The notes under the pieces were generated by a model. That model saw nothing but the letters and a program-made list of their open reading frames with translations. It searched no databases and was not told where the DNA came from. A stretch of DNA of 64,000 bases from Candidatus Villigracilis affinis. GTDB taxonomy: Bacteria; Chloroflexota; Anaerolineae; Anaerolineales; Villigracilaceae. The stretch's first letter is position 1; every line of letters begins with the position of its first letter. The translations under genes were made by a program, and so were the position numbers. Positions 51,812-60,114 of the stretch are shown one piece after another. The stretch is taken from contig JADKEA010000004.1 of NCBI GenBank assembly GCA_016718275.1, positions 53,593-117,592 on the forward strand. Direction: 5' to 3'.

Positions 51812-52216
51812 TTACCACTTCGGTTCTTCCGTCAATTGATAGGTCGTGCCGCAAAATGGACATTCCACCGTCGGTGCGCCTGCGATCATTTTGACATTGT
51901 CCGCTTTCAACGCGCCGCCGCAGTTGTTGCATTTCATTTGCTCGACTTTGGTTTGGGATGGCAGATCGATCTTGTAGGTGATGTTGTCCCCGCTTCCTGC
52001 CGTACCCTTTTGCCTGCTTGCAAAAACAATGAGCCCGATGCCCCCCGCAAGAAAGAATGCTCCCGTGCAGGCGAATCCGATTCCAAAAGTAAGCCATGTT
52101 CTGCTCCCCTGTGCAGATGTGGATCCGATTACATTTAGCAAGCCATAACCAAAAAGGCAAAGGCCGATCAATAACAATAGCCCCGCTCCGATATACAGAA
52201 AGGTTTTGTTCGCCAT
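51812..52216 (-). CDS. Two-helix membrane protein with zinc ribbon
   Basis: This 134-residue protein has two membrane helices (about 7-29 and 44-66) and a cytoplasmic C-terminal zinc ribbon with MKCNNCGGAL and VECPFCGTTY. The family is not recognised. It is 46 bases upstream of the Cys-Ala-tailed protein gene on the same strand and may be the first gene of that operon. CTTTATGGCGAACAA with AGGAG before it gives a good ribosome site at 52216. Confidence 0.75.
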   Translation of the reverse strand: MANKTFLYIGAGLLLLIGLCLFGYGLLNVIGSTSAQGSRTWLTFGIGFACTGAFFLAGGIGLIVFASRQKGTAGSGDNITYKIDLPSQTKVEQMKCNNCGGALKADNVKMIAGAPTVECPFCGTTYQLTEEPKW

Positions 52217-52320
52217 AAAGTCACATCTCCTAGGTTGATCTACGAAAAGTTTAGCATTTTCGTCTCAATTCGGCATGTGACTTTCGTCTGGAAATTTTCC
52301 TGTTTTAGTCCAATTAGTTT

Positions 52321-53154
52321 TTAATGCAATATCACAATCCCATTTCCGTCTATTTTGAGTTGTTTTGCGCAGTTTCTGCACGAGAGGGATGAGTCGGTTC
52401 TTGAAAAGATGTCGGCCTGTCCACATTGTGGACAGCGCAATACATCTTTCAGGGATTTTTTTCCTGCAGAGATCAACGTGCCTGGTTTGTGTGCGAAAAC
52501 GCGATTGAACACACGCCACCACGGGGTGATCTCCACGTTTTCAAAGCCTGCATTTTGAAGCAGCGACGTGAGCATTTCGGCGCTGACGACGACAATGCCC
52601 CTGCCTGATTCTTCCGTGCCGCGTGAAGTGAGCAAGATTCCGCCCGGGCGCAGAACGCGCGCCAATTCCTTCACGGCGGCTTGTTTCTCGCCGATCAACT
52701 CCAGTGCTTCAACGCAGGCTACAACATCAAAGGTTTCGTCGGGAAAGGGAAGTGGGAATGCATCGTATTGCATCAGTTCGACGCGCTCACGGTGGGTCGA
52801 GAGTTTTTTTGCGGCTTGCTTCAACATGCCATGTGAAATATCGACGGCGATCATATGCCCTGCAAACTCGGGCTGATTTGTCAAAGCAAAGGGCAGGCGG
52901 CCCGTGCCGGTTGCTACATCAAGAATAAAAGGATCGGGAATATTTGAAAGTTTTGCGAGCAATGGCTTTGCCAGCATTTCTTCATCGTGCAATTGGCCGT
53001 CCTTTTTATCGTGGTCGTATTTTTCCGCCCAGCGATCGTACAGCCACGCCTGCAAGCGCGGACCAATGTGGATGCCTTCGTAACGATAGATTTCCCTATC
53101 AAGCAAAAATAAGATGACGATCACAACTGCGATAATGACGATCCATGTAATCAT
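52321..53154 (-). CDS. Membrane-anchored SAM-dependent methyltransferase with C-terminal zinc ribbon
   Basis: This 277-residue protein has an N-terminal membrane helix (residues 3-19). A class I methyltransferase follows (FILDVATGTGRLPFAL motif I; FPDETFDVVACVEALELI; LARVLRPGGILL). The C-terminus is a zinc ribbon (CPQCGQ, then CRNCAKQ). The membrane anchor suggests a lipid or quinone-like substrate. It overlaps the upstream MFS gene by 4 bases. Confidence 0.85.
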   Translation of the reverse strand: MITWIVIIAVVIVILFLLDREIYRYEGIHIGPRLQAWLYDRWAEKYDHDKKDGQLHDEEMLAKPLLAKLSNIPDPFILDVATGTGRLPFALTNQPEFAGHMIAVDISHGMLKQAAKKLSTHRERVELMQYDAFPLPFPDETFDVVACVEALELIGEKQAAVKELARVLRPGGILLTSRGTEESGRGIVVVSAEMLTSLLQNAGFENVEITPWWRVFNRVFAHKPGTLISAGKKSLKDVLRCPQCGQADIFSRTDSSLSCRNCAKQLKIDGNGIVILH

Positions 53155-54428
53155 GTGGCCTCCTGATTGACCGCGTTATTGTCTGTACGCCGAATGGTAG
53201 GCGTGAAATAGCCGAGGATAAAAATGATCGCGCCTGCGATACCTGCCAATAATAGAGTCATCGATAAATGAATTCCGTTTTGTGTGCCCGTGAGTTTGGC
53301 CATACCAAGTTCGGCGAGCCAGCCCGAGCCTGCCATGCCGATCAGGTAGGGGATCTGTGTGAGCAATTGCCGCGCGGAGAAAACACGTCCCTGCAGATTC
53401 ACATCCACGGTGGATTGCCAGATGGCGGTGTTGCTGCCTTCGACGAATGGCTCGAAGAAGGAAAAGAAGAAGCTGGCGATGGCCCAAACGAGCACGCTTC
53501 CAGCCAGACCAAATAAGCTGATTCCGATCAAGCAGGCGCCTACACCCCCGAGCAGGATTCCATTTACCCGTTGTTTGGGTCCGCCCCAAACGCTGAGCAG
53601 GCCGCCGCCGATCAATCCGCCGATGGCGCCGATGGATAAGATCGTGGCCAGGGAACTCTCATCATTTGCGGTGTGACTGAGGATCGTTGGAGCCAGCAAG
53701 GTTGCGCCGATGGCGATAAAGAAATTTGCCGCAATGAATAATATTGTCAACGCGCGCAGGTTTGGGTTGGAGAAAATGTAGCGGAAGCCGAAGGAAACCT
53801 CGCGGGTGAATCCTGCCTGGGTTGTGGGAGCAGCTTCGAGGTCGGCGCGAGGCGGGAATTTAATCCACAATAAAGTGCTGAATGCAATCAGAAAAGTAAG
53901 CAGGTCGATCGTCATGATTCCGCTCATGCCGATGGCGGGGAGCAGGGCGGCGGCGATCATCGGCGCGAAGATGCTGGAGGATGCCTGGGCGAGGCCGATC
54001 ATGCCTTGCGTGCGGGCGTAATCTTCCCTGGGGACGAGTACGGTTGTGGCGGCAATGTAGGCAGGGTATTGAAATGCGGTGAAAAAGCCAGCGAACAAGC
54101 TGAGCGAATAAATATGCCACAGGGCCAGGTTGTCTGTGCGGTATAAAAGAAGGACAATGAGTGTGGCGGAGGCACTTCCAAAGTCACTCAGGATCAGGGT
54201 GGTCTTATGCTGCCATTTGTCGACGAAGGTGCCTGCGATGGGCATGAATAGAATGGACGGCAGGAACGCCAATGTGCTGACAATTGCCAGCGAAGACGCC
54301 TGACCTGTCTTTTGCCAGACCCAAATGGTGAATGCGAACCAGGTCATGGCGCTGCCAAGCAGTGATACCATTTGTCCAAGCCAGATCGTGGTAAATGCGC
54401 GCATTCCTGTGAGGCGGGGCGTTTTCAT
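53151..54428 (-). CDS. MFS exporter (EntS/MFS_3-like)
   Basis: This 425-residue protein has about 12 membrane segments. The N-terminal FTTIWLGQMVSLLGSAMTWFAFTIWVW and GTFVDKWQHKTTLIL, and the central GGLIGGGLLSVWGGPKQR, match the MFS_3 (enterobactin exporter-like) group. The substrate is unknown. It is co-transcribed with the membrane-anchored methyltransferase and divergent from the radical SAM gene at 54581. The shared 152-base gap shows no clear promoter. Confidence 0.87.
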   Translation of the reverse strand: MKTPRLTGMRAFTTIWLGQMVSLLGSAMTWFAFTIWVWQKTGQASSLAIVSTLAFLPSILFMPIAGTFVDKWQHKTTLILSDFGSASATLIVLLLYRTDNLALWHIYSLSLFAGFFTAFQYPAYIAATTVLVPREDYARTQGMIGLAQASSSIFAPMIAAALLPAIGMSGIMTIDLLTFLIAFSTLLWIKFPPRADLEAAPTTQAGFTREVSFGFRYIFSNPNLRALTILFIAANFFIAIGATLLAPTILSHTANDESSLATILSIGAIGGLIGGGLLSVWGGPKQRVNGILLGGVGACLIGISLFGLAGSVLVWAIASFFFSFFEPFVEGSNTAIWQSTVDVNLQGRVFSARQLLTQIPYLIGMAGSGWLAELGMAKLTGTQNGIHLSMTLLLAGIAGAIIFILGYFTPTIRRTDNNAVNQEAT

Positions 54429-54580
54429 ATGATTCCAATCTTACAGGAAAAGAAACAGTTTTAGAATGAGTTTGCTCATCAGATTTGTAAGGACAACCAT
54501 TCCTGTTCGCGTTTATTATTGGCGTATTCGTTATAAGGGATTTGCCCCAAGGTATAAAACTTTTTATGAAAGGTGAAACC

Positions 54581-56527
54581 ATGAAGCGAGAGATTGAACT
54601 TCATTTTGAATACGAAAACATGAAAAAGCAAGAGGCTGATCTGTTGCGGCACGAATTGGAATTGCGCAGGAGAACCCTGCTGGACCGGGCTGCGCTGGCT
54701 CAAGCCCCGGGGTATAGCCTTGAAGAACATGAATGGCTGGAACGGTCTTTTCCCGTCCTCTCCATCCTCGCGCCTGTAATGTCTACTAATGAAGGGAAGA
54801 TCGAGTTCCCAGGCGACCCGATGTGTTTATATTCTGCGCTGAGTTATGCAGTGGATCAGGCGGTCAAGACGCGCAAAATGGGGATTTGTGAGGAAGCACC
54901 GTATAACGACCTGTGTCCGCAATGGGGGGCGCTGCCGTCGGCGGATTATCGCGCCACGGTGGATGTGAACGGGATCCGCGAATATCAGGGTGCGTTGTTG
55001 AATACCGACCAGACGGTTTTCGATCCGCGGGTGTGGAACGAAGCGGTGAAAAAATACTTTGTGAACAAGGTCCTGCTGGTGATGCGCCCGAAGGTGGTGT
55101 TGATCAGCTCGGTCTCCCCCGCACATCGGTATGCCATCGATATCGCGCGCGTGGTGCGCAAACATCTGCCAGACAGCCTGATCGTTCTGGGCGGCCGTCA
55201 TGTGGATGAGACACTTCATTTTGACCCGACCCAAAGACGAATCGTGCTGGAGCCAAGTAGTGCCATTGTCAAAATTCAGGATGGGGCAATCGAGCCTGTT
55301 TTCGATTTCCTGGTCAGCGGAGATGGATATTACGCGCTGGATCTTTTGATGAAAGCGATTTCCCTTTCGATGGACCTGAACTCGAAGAGCACGAAAGTGC
55401 GCTCTGTGATCAAAACACTCTCCGATATTGCACCTTTGTTTGACCCAATCCCAGGCCACTCCGTTATCGTCGCTTTGGATGGGAAAAAGTCAGCGCATGC
55501 GTGGGTGATCAATTCAGGCGTTAAACTGGATCTTTCAGTATTGCCTTCGCCTTATCAGGCGTTTGCCATTCGTGCCCTGTTTCCCATTTTTCAACGCAAT
55601 GAGCGGGTGCTGCGAACTGCGCATTTCATGGTGACCAATGCCTGTACGTATCACTGTTATTTTTGTTCCGAAGGTGTGACTGTTGTAGGTACATTCCGCT
55701 CCTATAATTCGGATGGTATTCAACGGGCGCTGGAAAAAGTGATCGAATATATTTCGTACGGGGCAGAGGCTCTGTTTTTCGATGATTCGATCTTTTGGGG
55801 CGGAAATTTCGGTAATGTGATCCATTTTTGCAGGGAGCTGATCCATCTGCGCGAATTGGCGAAGAAATCGTCGACAAAAATGATCAACCTCTTTGGGCGT
55901 GAGGTGGAAGCGCAAAAGGTCGTGGACCTGATGTGGGGGGCGCAGTTCACGGTGGATCTGCTGGCTTCGAGGAGAATCCCCGAAGAAGCCATGCTTGCCT
56001 TGCATGAAATGAAGAAGGCAGGGTGTTGTTACATTTACATGGGAATCGAGAGCATGTCGGCGCCTGTGATCGATAAGGTCCACAAGAATATCAACCGCAA
56101 ACAGGCGTGGGATGATCGCGTGCGTACGGCGCTGGGCATGGCACGCTCCGCGGGGATTACGGTAGGGTCTTCTGTGCTTTTCGGTTTGGATGGGGAAACG
56201 ATGGAGACCATCGAGGAGACCATCTCCAAAGTGGAGGAACTGCTGATGGAGGATATCCTCTCGATCGCCAGCCCGAATATCCTGACCTATCATCCCAATA
56301 CGGCTATTACCGCCCTGCATGAGATGAAGGACAAAATAGATTATCACTCGATCGGAATCGAGAATCGCCCGCCGTATGTTTATTTTGAAGAGGCGTTCCC
56401 AGCCGTGGTGTCGCGGAACCTTTCTGAAGAGCAGATCTGGTTCATTCACGAGCAGGCAACCCGCAGGTGGGGCGTGAAGCGGAATCTCAATCCGATGCCT
56501 GAAGTGATCCTGCGCGAAGGGGACTAG
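54581..56527 (+). CDS. Radical SAM protein with B12-binding-like N-terminal region
   Basis: This is a 648-residue protein from the ATG at 54581, chosen for AAGGTG six bases upstream. Residues 150-260 look like the Rossmann-type B12-binding domain seen before class B radical SAM enzymes (VVLISSVSPAHRYAIDIARVV, LIVLGGRHVDETL), but I see no DxHxxG cobalamin ligand. The 4Fe-4S motif C355-X3-C359-X2-C362 (CTYHCYFC) is followed by a full Elp3-like barrel (GIESMSAPVIDKVHKNI, FGLDGETMETIEETI). Members include methyltransferases and methylthiolases, and the substrate here is not evident. It converges on the diterpenoid/two-component operon, with stops one base apart. Confidence 0.88.
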   Translation: MKREIELHFEYENMKKQEADLLRHELELRRRTLLDRAALAQAPGYSLEEHEWLERSFPVLSILAPVMSTNEGKIEFPGDPMCLYSALSYAVDQAVKTRKMGICEEAPYNDLCPQWGALPSADYRATVDVNGIREYQGALLNTDQTVFDPRVWNEAVKKYFVNKVLLVMRPKVVLISSVSPAHRYAIDIARVVRKHLPDSLIVLGGRHVDETLHFDPTQRRIVLEPSSAIVKIQDGAIEPVFDFLVSGDGYYALDLLMKAISLSMDLNSKSTKVRSVIKTLSDIAPLFDPIPGHSVIVALDGKKSAHAWVINSGVKLDLSVLPSPYQAFAIRALFPIFQRNERVLRTAHFMVTNACTYHCYFCSEGVTVVGTFRSYNSDGIQRALEKVIEYISYGAEALFFDDSIFWGGNFGNVIHFCRELIHLRELAKKSSTKMINLFGREVEAQKVVDLMWGAQFTVDLLASRRIPEEAMLALHEMKKAGCCYIYMGIESMSAPVIDKVHKNINRKQAWDDRVRTALGMARSAGITVGSSVLFGLDGETMETIEETISKVEELLMEDILSIASPNILTYHPNTAITALHEMKDKIDYHSIGIENRPPYVYFEEAFPAVVSRNLSEEQIWFIHEQATRRWGVKRNLNPMPEVILREGD

Positions 56528-56528
56528 G

Positions 56529-56894
56529 TCAGCTTTGCGGTTTCAGGCGGGCGGTTAAGTCGCGCAGTTGTGAGAACGTGATCGGCTTAATGAGCACAAG
56601 GTCGGCATGTCCACGGGTGGCTTCACCCATCTGTGCGTCGGCGGTGGTGACTACCACACGGGTTTTGGCAAGCCGATCATCGGCGCGGATCTGTGTCAGA
56701 AGAATGTCTCCGGAGATGTGCGGGATGTGCATATCCAGCGTGATGACAGTTGGCACAATTTCCTTTAGCCGTTCCTGAGCGAGAAGTCCATCGCGAATGA
56801 TCTCGATCGTAAATCCAGCCGCAGTCAACGCCTGACCAAAAATTTCGGACAGGTCCTCGTCGTCTTCAATGATCAATGCAAGATGATCGCTCAT
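56529..56894 (-). CDS. Single-domain response regulator (CheY-like)
   Basis: This 121-residue REC domain has the acidic pair EDDEDL near the N-terminus, the phospho-acceptor Asp in ITLDMHIPH (about 55), and Thr/Lys switch residues in VVVTTA and LIKPIT. It has no output domain, so it works through protein contacts. It starts three bases after the sensor kinase stop, and the two form a cognate pair. Confidence 0.93.
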   Translation of the reverse strand: MSDHLALIIEDDEDLSEIFGQALTAAGFTIEIIRDGLLAQERLKEIVPTVITLDMHIPHISGDILLTQIRADDRLAKTRVVVTTADAQMGEATRGHADLVLIKPITFSQLRDLTARLKPQS

Positions 56895-56897
56895 GAG

Positions 56898-58601
56898 TTA
56901 CTCCTTTTCGGTTTCTGTGATTGATTCAATTTCCAATGGCATGATCAGAGGCAGTGTAATGGTAAAGATGCTGCCTCCGCCAACTTTGCTATCGACGGTG
57001 ATCTTCCCCTTCATTAATTCGACCAGTTGTTTGACGATCGAAAGTCCCAGCCCCACACCGCCGTGCTGACGGGTGGCTGCGGCTTTCACCTGGCGGAAGG
57101 ACTCGAAGATGTAATCCTTCGCTTCTTCTGGAATACCCTCGCCTGTATCTACGGTCTGGATCTGCCAGTTCTGTTCGTCCAATCGTGATAACTTGACACG
57201 GATGCTGCCCTTGTCTGTGAATTTGACCGCATTGTTCGAAAGATTGACCATGATCTGTTGCAGGCGCTGTGGATCGCCCATGAGAACAGGCGGTAAGGAT
57301 GGATCGATTTCAGTGATGAATTCGAGACCCTTGTCTGCCGTGATCTTGTCCATCACGCTGCGAAGGTTATCCAGTAGATCCACGGGATTGCAGGAAACCA
57401 TTTGTATTTTCAGTTTACCCGCTTCGATCTGGACCTCATCCAACAGGTCGCTGACGATGTGAAGCAGGCGGCTGGAATTGGCCATGATGCGCTCGGAGAT
57501 GTTCTTTTGCTTCTCCGTCACAGAGCCGTAGACGCCTTCCTTCAATATTTCGGCGTATCCCAGGATGGCGTTCAATGGCGTACGTAATTCGTGTGAGACA
57601 ATGCCGATGAAGGTGTTTTTCATCTTCTCGAGTTCCACTTCATGGGTGACATCCCGGAACACAGCCACTGTACCAATGCCTTTGCCTTCGGTATCGCGCA
57701 CCTGGGCAAAACTTGTGGAAAGGGTCTTGTTGCCCCAGTCAATGCGGATGCCGCTCCCGGCGGCCTGCGGATTTTCGAGCATGCCCAGCAAGGTTCCGCG
57801 GGTGGCTGGCGAAAGCAGGTCGCTTTGAATGAAGTCAGTAATCGTTCGGTTGATGATCCCCTGTGCAGGGACATCGGCCAGTTTTCCGAGGGCGGGATTT
57901 GCCAGGATCGCTGTATTGAATTCATCGAACACGATCACACCGTCTGCGATTGAATCGAGAATGGCGCGATTGCGTCCAGCCAGAATGAGTTCACGCGAAA
58001 GGGTCGTGGCAAGTTCTTTGGTCTTTTCTTCAACCACTTTATCGAGATTGAGATTGATGGAACGCAATTCCAGAAGGGCTTGTTCGAGATTTCGCGATGA
58101 AAGCCAGGCGATCAATGCGACCAGAAAATAGCCTGCAATGGCGGGGGAGTTCGGTTCTTCTTTTATCGATATGGCAAGGACTGAGATGATTGCGCTGCTT
58201 ACGATCCCAAAGATAAAACTGGAAGCTGGTGTCAGCAGTACACTTGCCATGATGATGGGGATGGTGAAAATGAAGAGACTGCGCCCATTGGATACGTCAT
58301 GTGCACTGTCACTAAAGATCATGATGCCAGTGATCAGGGTCAGAAATAATGTCGCGGCAATCCTTCCGGGCAGGATTCTGTTCAGGAAAAATATAACAGC
58401 CATGCCCAACAGTAATGCGATGCCCCCGTAAACCACCAAATATGCGCCTTCTTGTGCGCTTTGGCCCAGGATCGAAAAGATCATGACAACGATCAGAATG
58501 AAGGTAATGACTCCCAATCCGAGCAGCAGAATATTCAACAGCTTTTTTCTACGGGCATCATCGGGGTCTGTCGTTGAAATGGAAATTAATCTATCGATCA
58601 T
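56898..58601 (-). CDS. Membrane sensor histidine kinase (6 TM, PAS, HisKA, HATPase)
   Basis: This is a 567-residue protein from the ATG at 58601 (AAGG seven bases upstream). Residues 22-180 hold about six membrane helices resembling a MASE-type sensor, then a helical linker and a PAS domain (DSIADGVIVFDEFNTAILAN). The H-box is IVSHELRTPLNAILGYAEIL, followed by the N-box NLSNNAVKF and the G-boxes DTGEGIPE and GVGLGLSIVKQLV. The gene starts 29 bases after the diterpene cyclase stop on the same strand, so terpenoid enzymes and this signalling pair may be co-transcribed. Confidence 0.92.
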   Translation of the reverse strand: MIDRLISISTTDPDDARRKKLLNILLLGLGVITFILIVVMIFSILGQSAQEGAYLVVYGGIALLLGMAVIFFLNRILPGRIAATLFLTLITGIMIFSDSAHDVSNGRSLFIFTIPIIMASVLLTPASSFIFGIVSSAIISVLAISIKEEPNSPAIAGYFLVALIAWLSSRNLEQALLELRSINLNLDKVVEEKTKELATTLSRELILAGRNRAILDSIADGVIVFDEFNTAILANPALGKLADVPAQGIINRTITDFIQSDLLSPATRGTLLGMLENPQAAGSGIRIDWGNKTLSTSFAQVRDTEGKGIGTVAVFRDVTHEVELEKMKNTFIGIVSHELRTPLNAILGYAEILKEGVYGSVTEKQKNISERIMANSSRLLHIVSDLLDEVQIEAGKLKIQMVSCNPVDLLDNLRSVMDKITADKGLEFITEIDPSLPPVLMGDPQRLQQIMVNLSNNAVKFTDKGSIRVKLSRLDEQNWQIQTVDTGEGIPEEAKDYIFESFRQVKAAATRQHGGVGLGLSIVKQLVELMKGKITVDSKVGGGSIFTITLPLIMPLEIESITETEKE

Positions 58602-58630
58602 TTTCATGCCTTTTCTAAAAATGGCTTGAT

Positions 58631-60097
58631 CTACAATGCCAATGCAGTCATGATACTGGACTGGATGATCAACTCTGGATAATATAACGTCTTTGCAATC
58701 CACATCCATGGATAGGGCGGTTTGGCATTCTCCGAAAGCCACATGGATGCCATTTCAATGCGCCCCTCGGGGACAGGGTTTCCGTTCCTGCGCCAGATCT
58801 TGAGCGCCTGCAAGCAAAAGGCGGTTTCCTCAGCAGTAGGAAAGCCGAAGTAGCCCCATGCGCCATTTGCACTTTGATTCTTCAGGATCCAGTCAATGGC
58901 GCCTTGGCAGAGTTGAAGATCGTATTCGAGACATTCGATGACCACGTGCGATGTAATGTAGTATGGCGAAACATGCCATTTATCGAACCAGTAGCCGCCT
59001 TCGTTGCGGGTTTCACGCAGGAAGTTGAGGATCTTCTGGATGCTGGGGTGGTCACGGTCGAAGCCTGCAAGTTTGAGCGCGCCAAGGATGTGAATATTCA
59101 CGCCAACAGACGGGCTGGCTTCATGCTGTACACAGCGGAAATATTTTTCCTCTTCGTAGCTGAGGATCGATTCGATATCCGCTTCACGGCCGAAGCGCAG
59201 CAGCACCCGCTGTGTAACGCTCGTATCGTCGCTGTCATACATGGCGCAGTCGGAGGCAAAACCAATTCCCGTTTTAGGCACCCAACGCTGCGAAAGGTAA
59301 TCCATGTGCGATTCGATCAGGGCTGTTTCCTCGGGTTTGAAATTGTCCAAAAGCGAGAGATTCCACAAGACCCAGCAGCGTTCGAAAATATCGAACGGAG
59401 CGAAATTCGGCACGCCGCCATCTTTCGAAGTGCTCTTGAGGTAGTTGAGCGCTTTTTCATCACCCGGCTTGAGATAACGCGCAAAATAGGCGGTGGAGGA
59501 TGGGCTGCAGCCCACGGAGCCGTTCGGCTCCTGCAAGTGGTCGATATCGAGCAGGTTGGTCGAATCAGTGCCGGCCATTTCGGCAGAAAAAACCGCGGTG
59601 ATGTGACGGTTGATCTTTAATCCCGCCAGCTTGGCCATTTTGATCTCCCGTAATTTTTTCAGGCGGCCCAGAATGCGATCCCCCTGTTGTTTGATGATTC
59701 CCAGTTTTTCGGCTTCAGCAACGAGGGTTGGAGCGATCAATTCAAATCCGACGGTGGGTCCGCTGGGTGCGGAAGAAAGCCCTTGCGTGGCATTGTCGGT
59801 GATTTGCTCCAGCGCCAGCAGCCCGTTTTCGATCTGCTTTTTATCGCGCGCACGCCTGCCTTGGTGTGTAAGGGCGATCATCGCCGAAAGTGTGGAGACG
59901 ACCCTGTCGTGATAGTAGTAGACATTTCTTGCGCCCCAGCTTCCATCGTGTAATTGATTTTCGCCGATCCATTCCAGGGCGTGGGAGCTCATGTCGTGGT
60001 CAATATCGCCGAGCCGCGCAACCCAGGCTGTATCGTAGGCGGTGTTCGACATCGTCCCCAAAGACATATCTCTGAGCAATTCAATCATTGTGCGCAT
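58631..60097 (-). CDS. Class II diterpene cyclase (halimadienyl/copalyl/kolavenyl diphosphate synthase type)
   Basis: This 488-residue protein has the class II acid motif DXDD as D288-S-D290-D291 in YDSDDTS, and no class I DDXXD. Near the N-terminus YDTAWVARLGD and the QW-like QLHDGSWGARNVYYYHDRVVSTLSAM match bacterial and plant class II diterpene cyclases. The reaction is protonation-started cyclisation of geranylgeranyl diphosphate to a bicyclic diphosphate. Size agrees with Rv3377c of M. tuberculosis and the kolavenyl diphosphate synthase of Herpetosiphon. The start is set by GGAG seven bases before ATG 60097. The next upstream gene, an Rv3378c homologue, would act on its product. Confidence 0.9.
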   Translation of the reverse strand: MRTMIELLRDMSLGTMSNTAYDTAWVARLGDIDHDMSSHALEWIGENQLHDGSWGARNVYYYHDRVVSTLSAMIALTHQGRRARDKKQIENGLLALEQITDNATQGLSSAPSGPTVGFELIAPTLVAEAEKLGIIKQQGDRILGRLKKLREIKMAKLAGLKINRHITAVFSAEMAGTDSTNLLDIDHLQEPNGSVGCSPSSTAYFARYLKPGDEKALNYLKSTSKDGGVPNFAPFDIFERCWVLWNLSLLDNFKPEETALIESHMDYLSQRWVPKTGIGFASDCAMYDSDDTSVTQRVLLRFGREADIESILSYEEEKYFRCVQHEASPSVGVNIHILGALKLAGFDRDHPSIQKILNFLRETRNEGGYWFDKWHVSPYYITSHVVIECLEYDLQLCQGAIDWILKNQSANGAWGYFGFPTAEETAFCLQALKIWRRNGNPVPEGRIEMASMWLSENAKPPYPWMWIAKTLYYPELIIQSSIMTALAL

Positions 60098-60114
60098 CGT
60101 TGGACTCCGTTAAG

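Noticed and set aside
55535..56449. 304-codon minus-strand frame
   Set aside because: It is antisense to the intact B12-type radical SAM gene; its His/Arg-rich composition is typical of a shadow frame.
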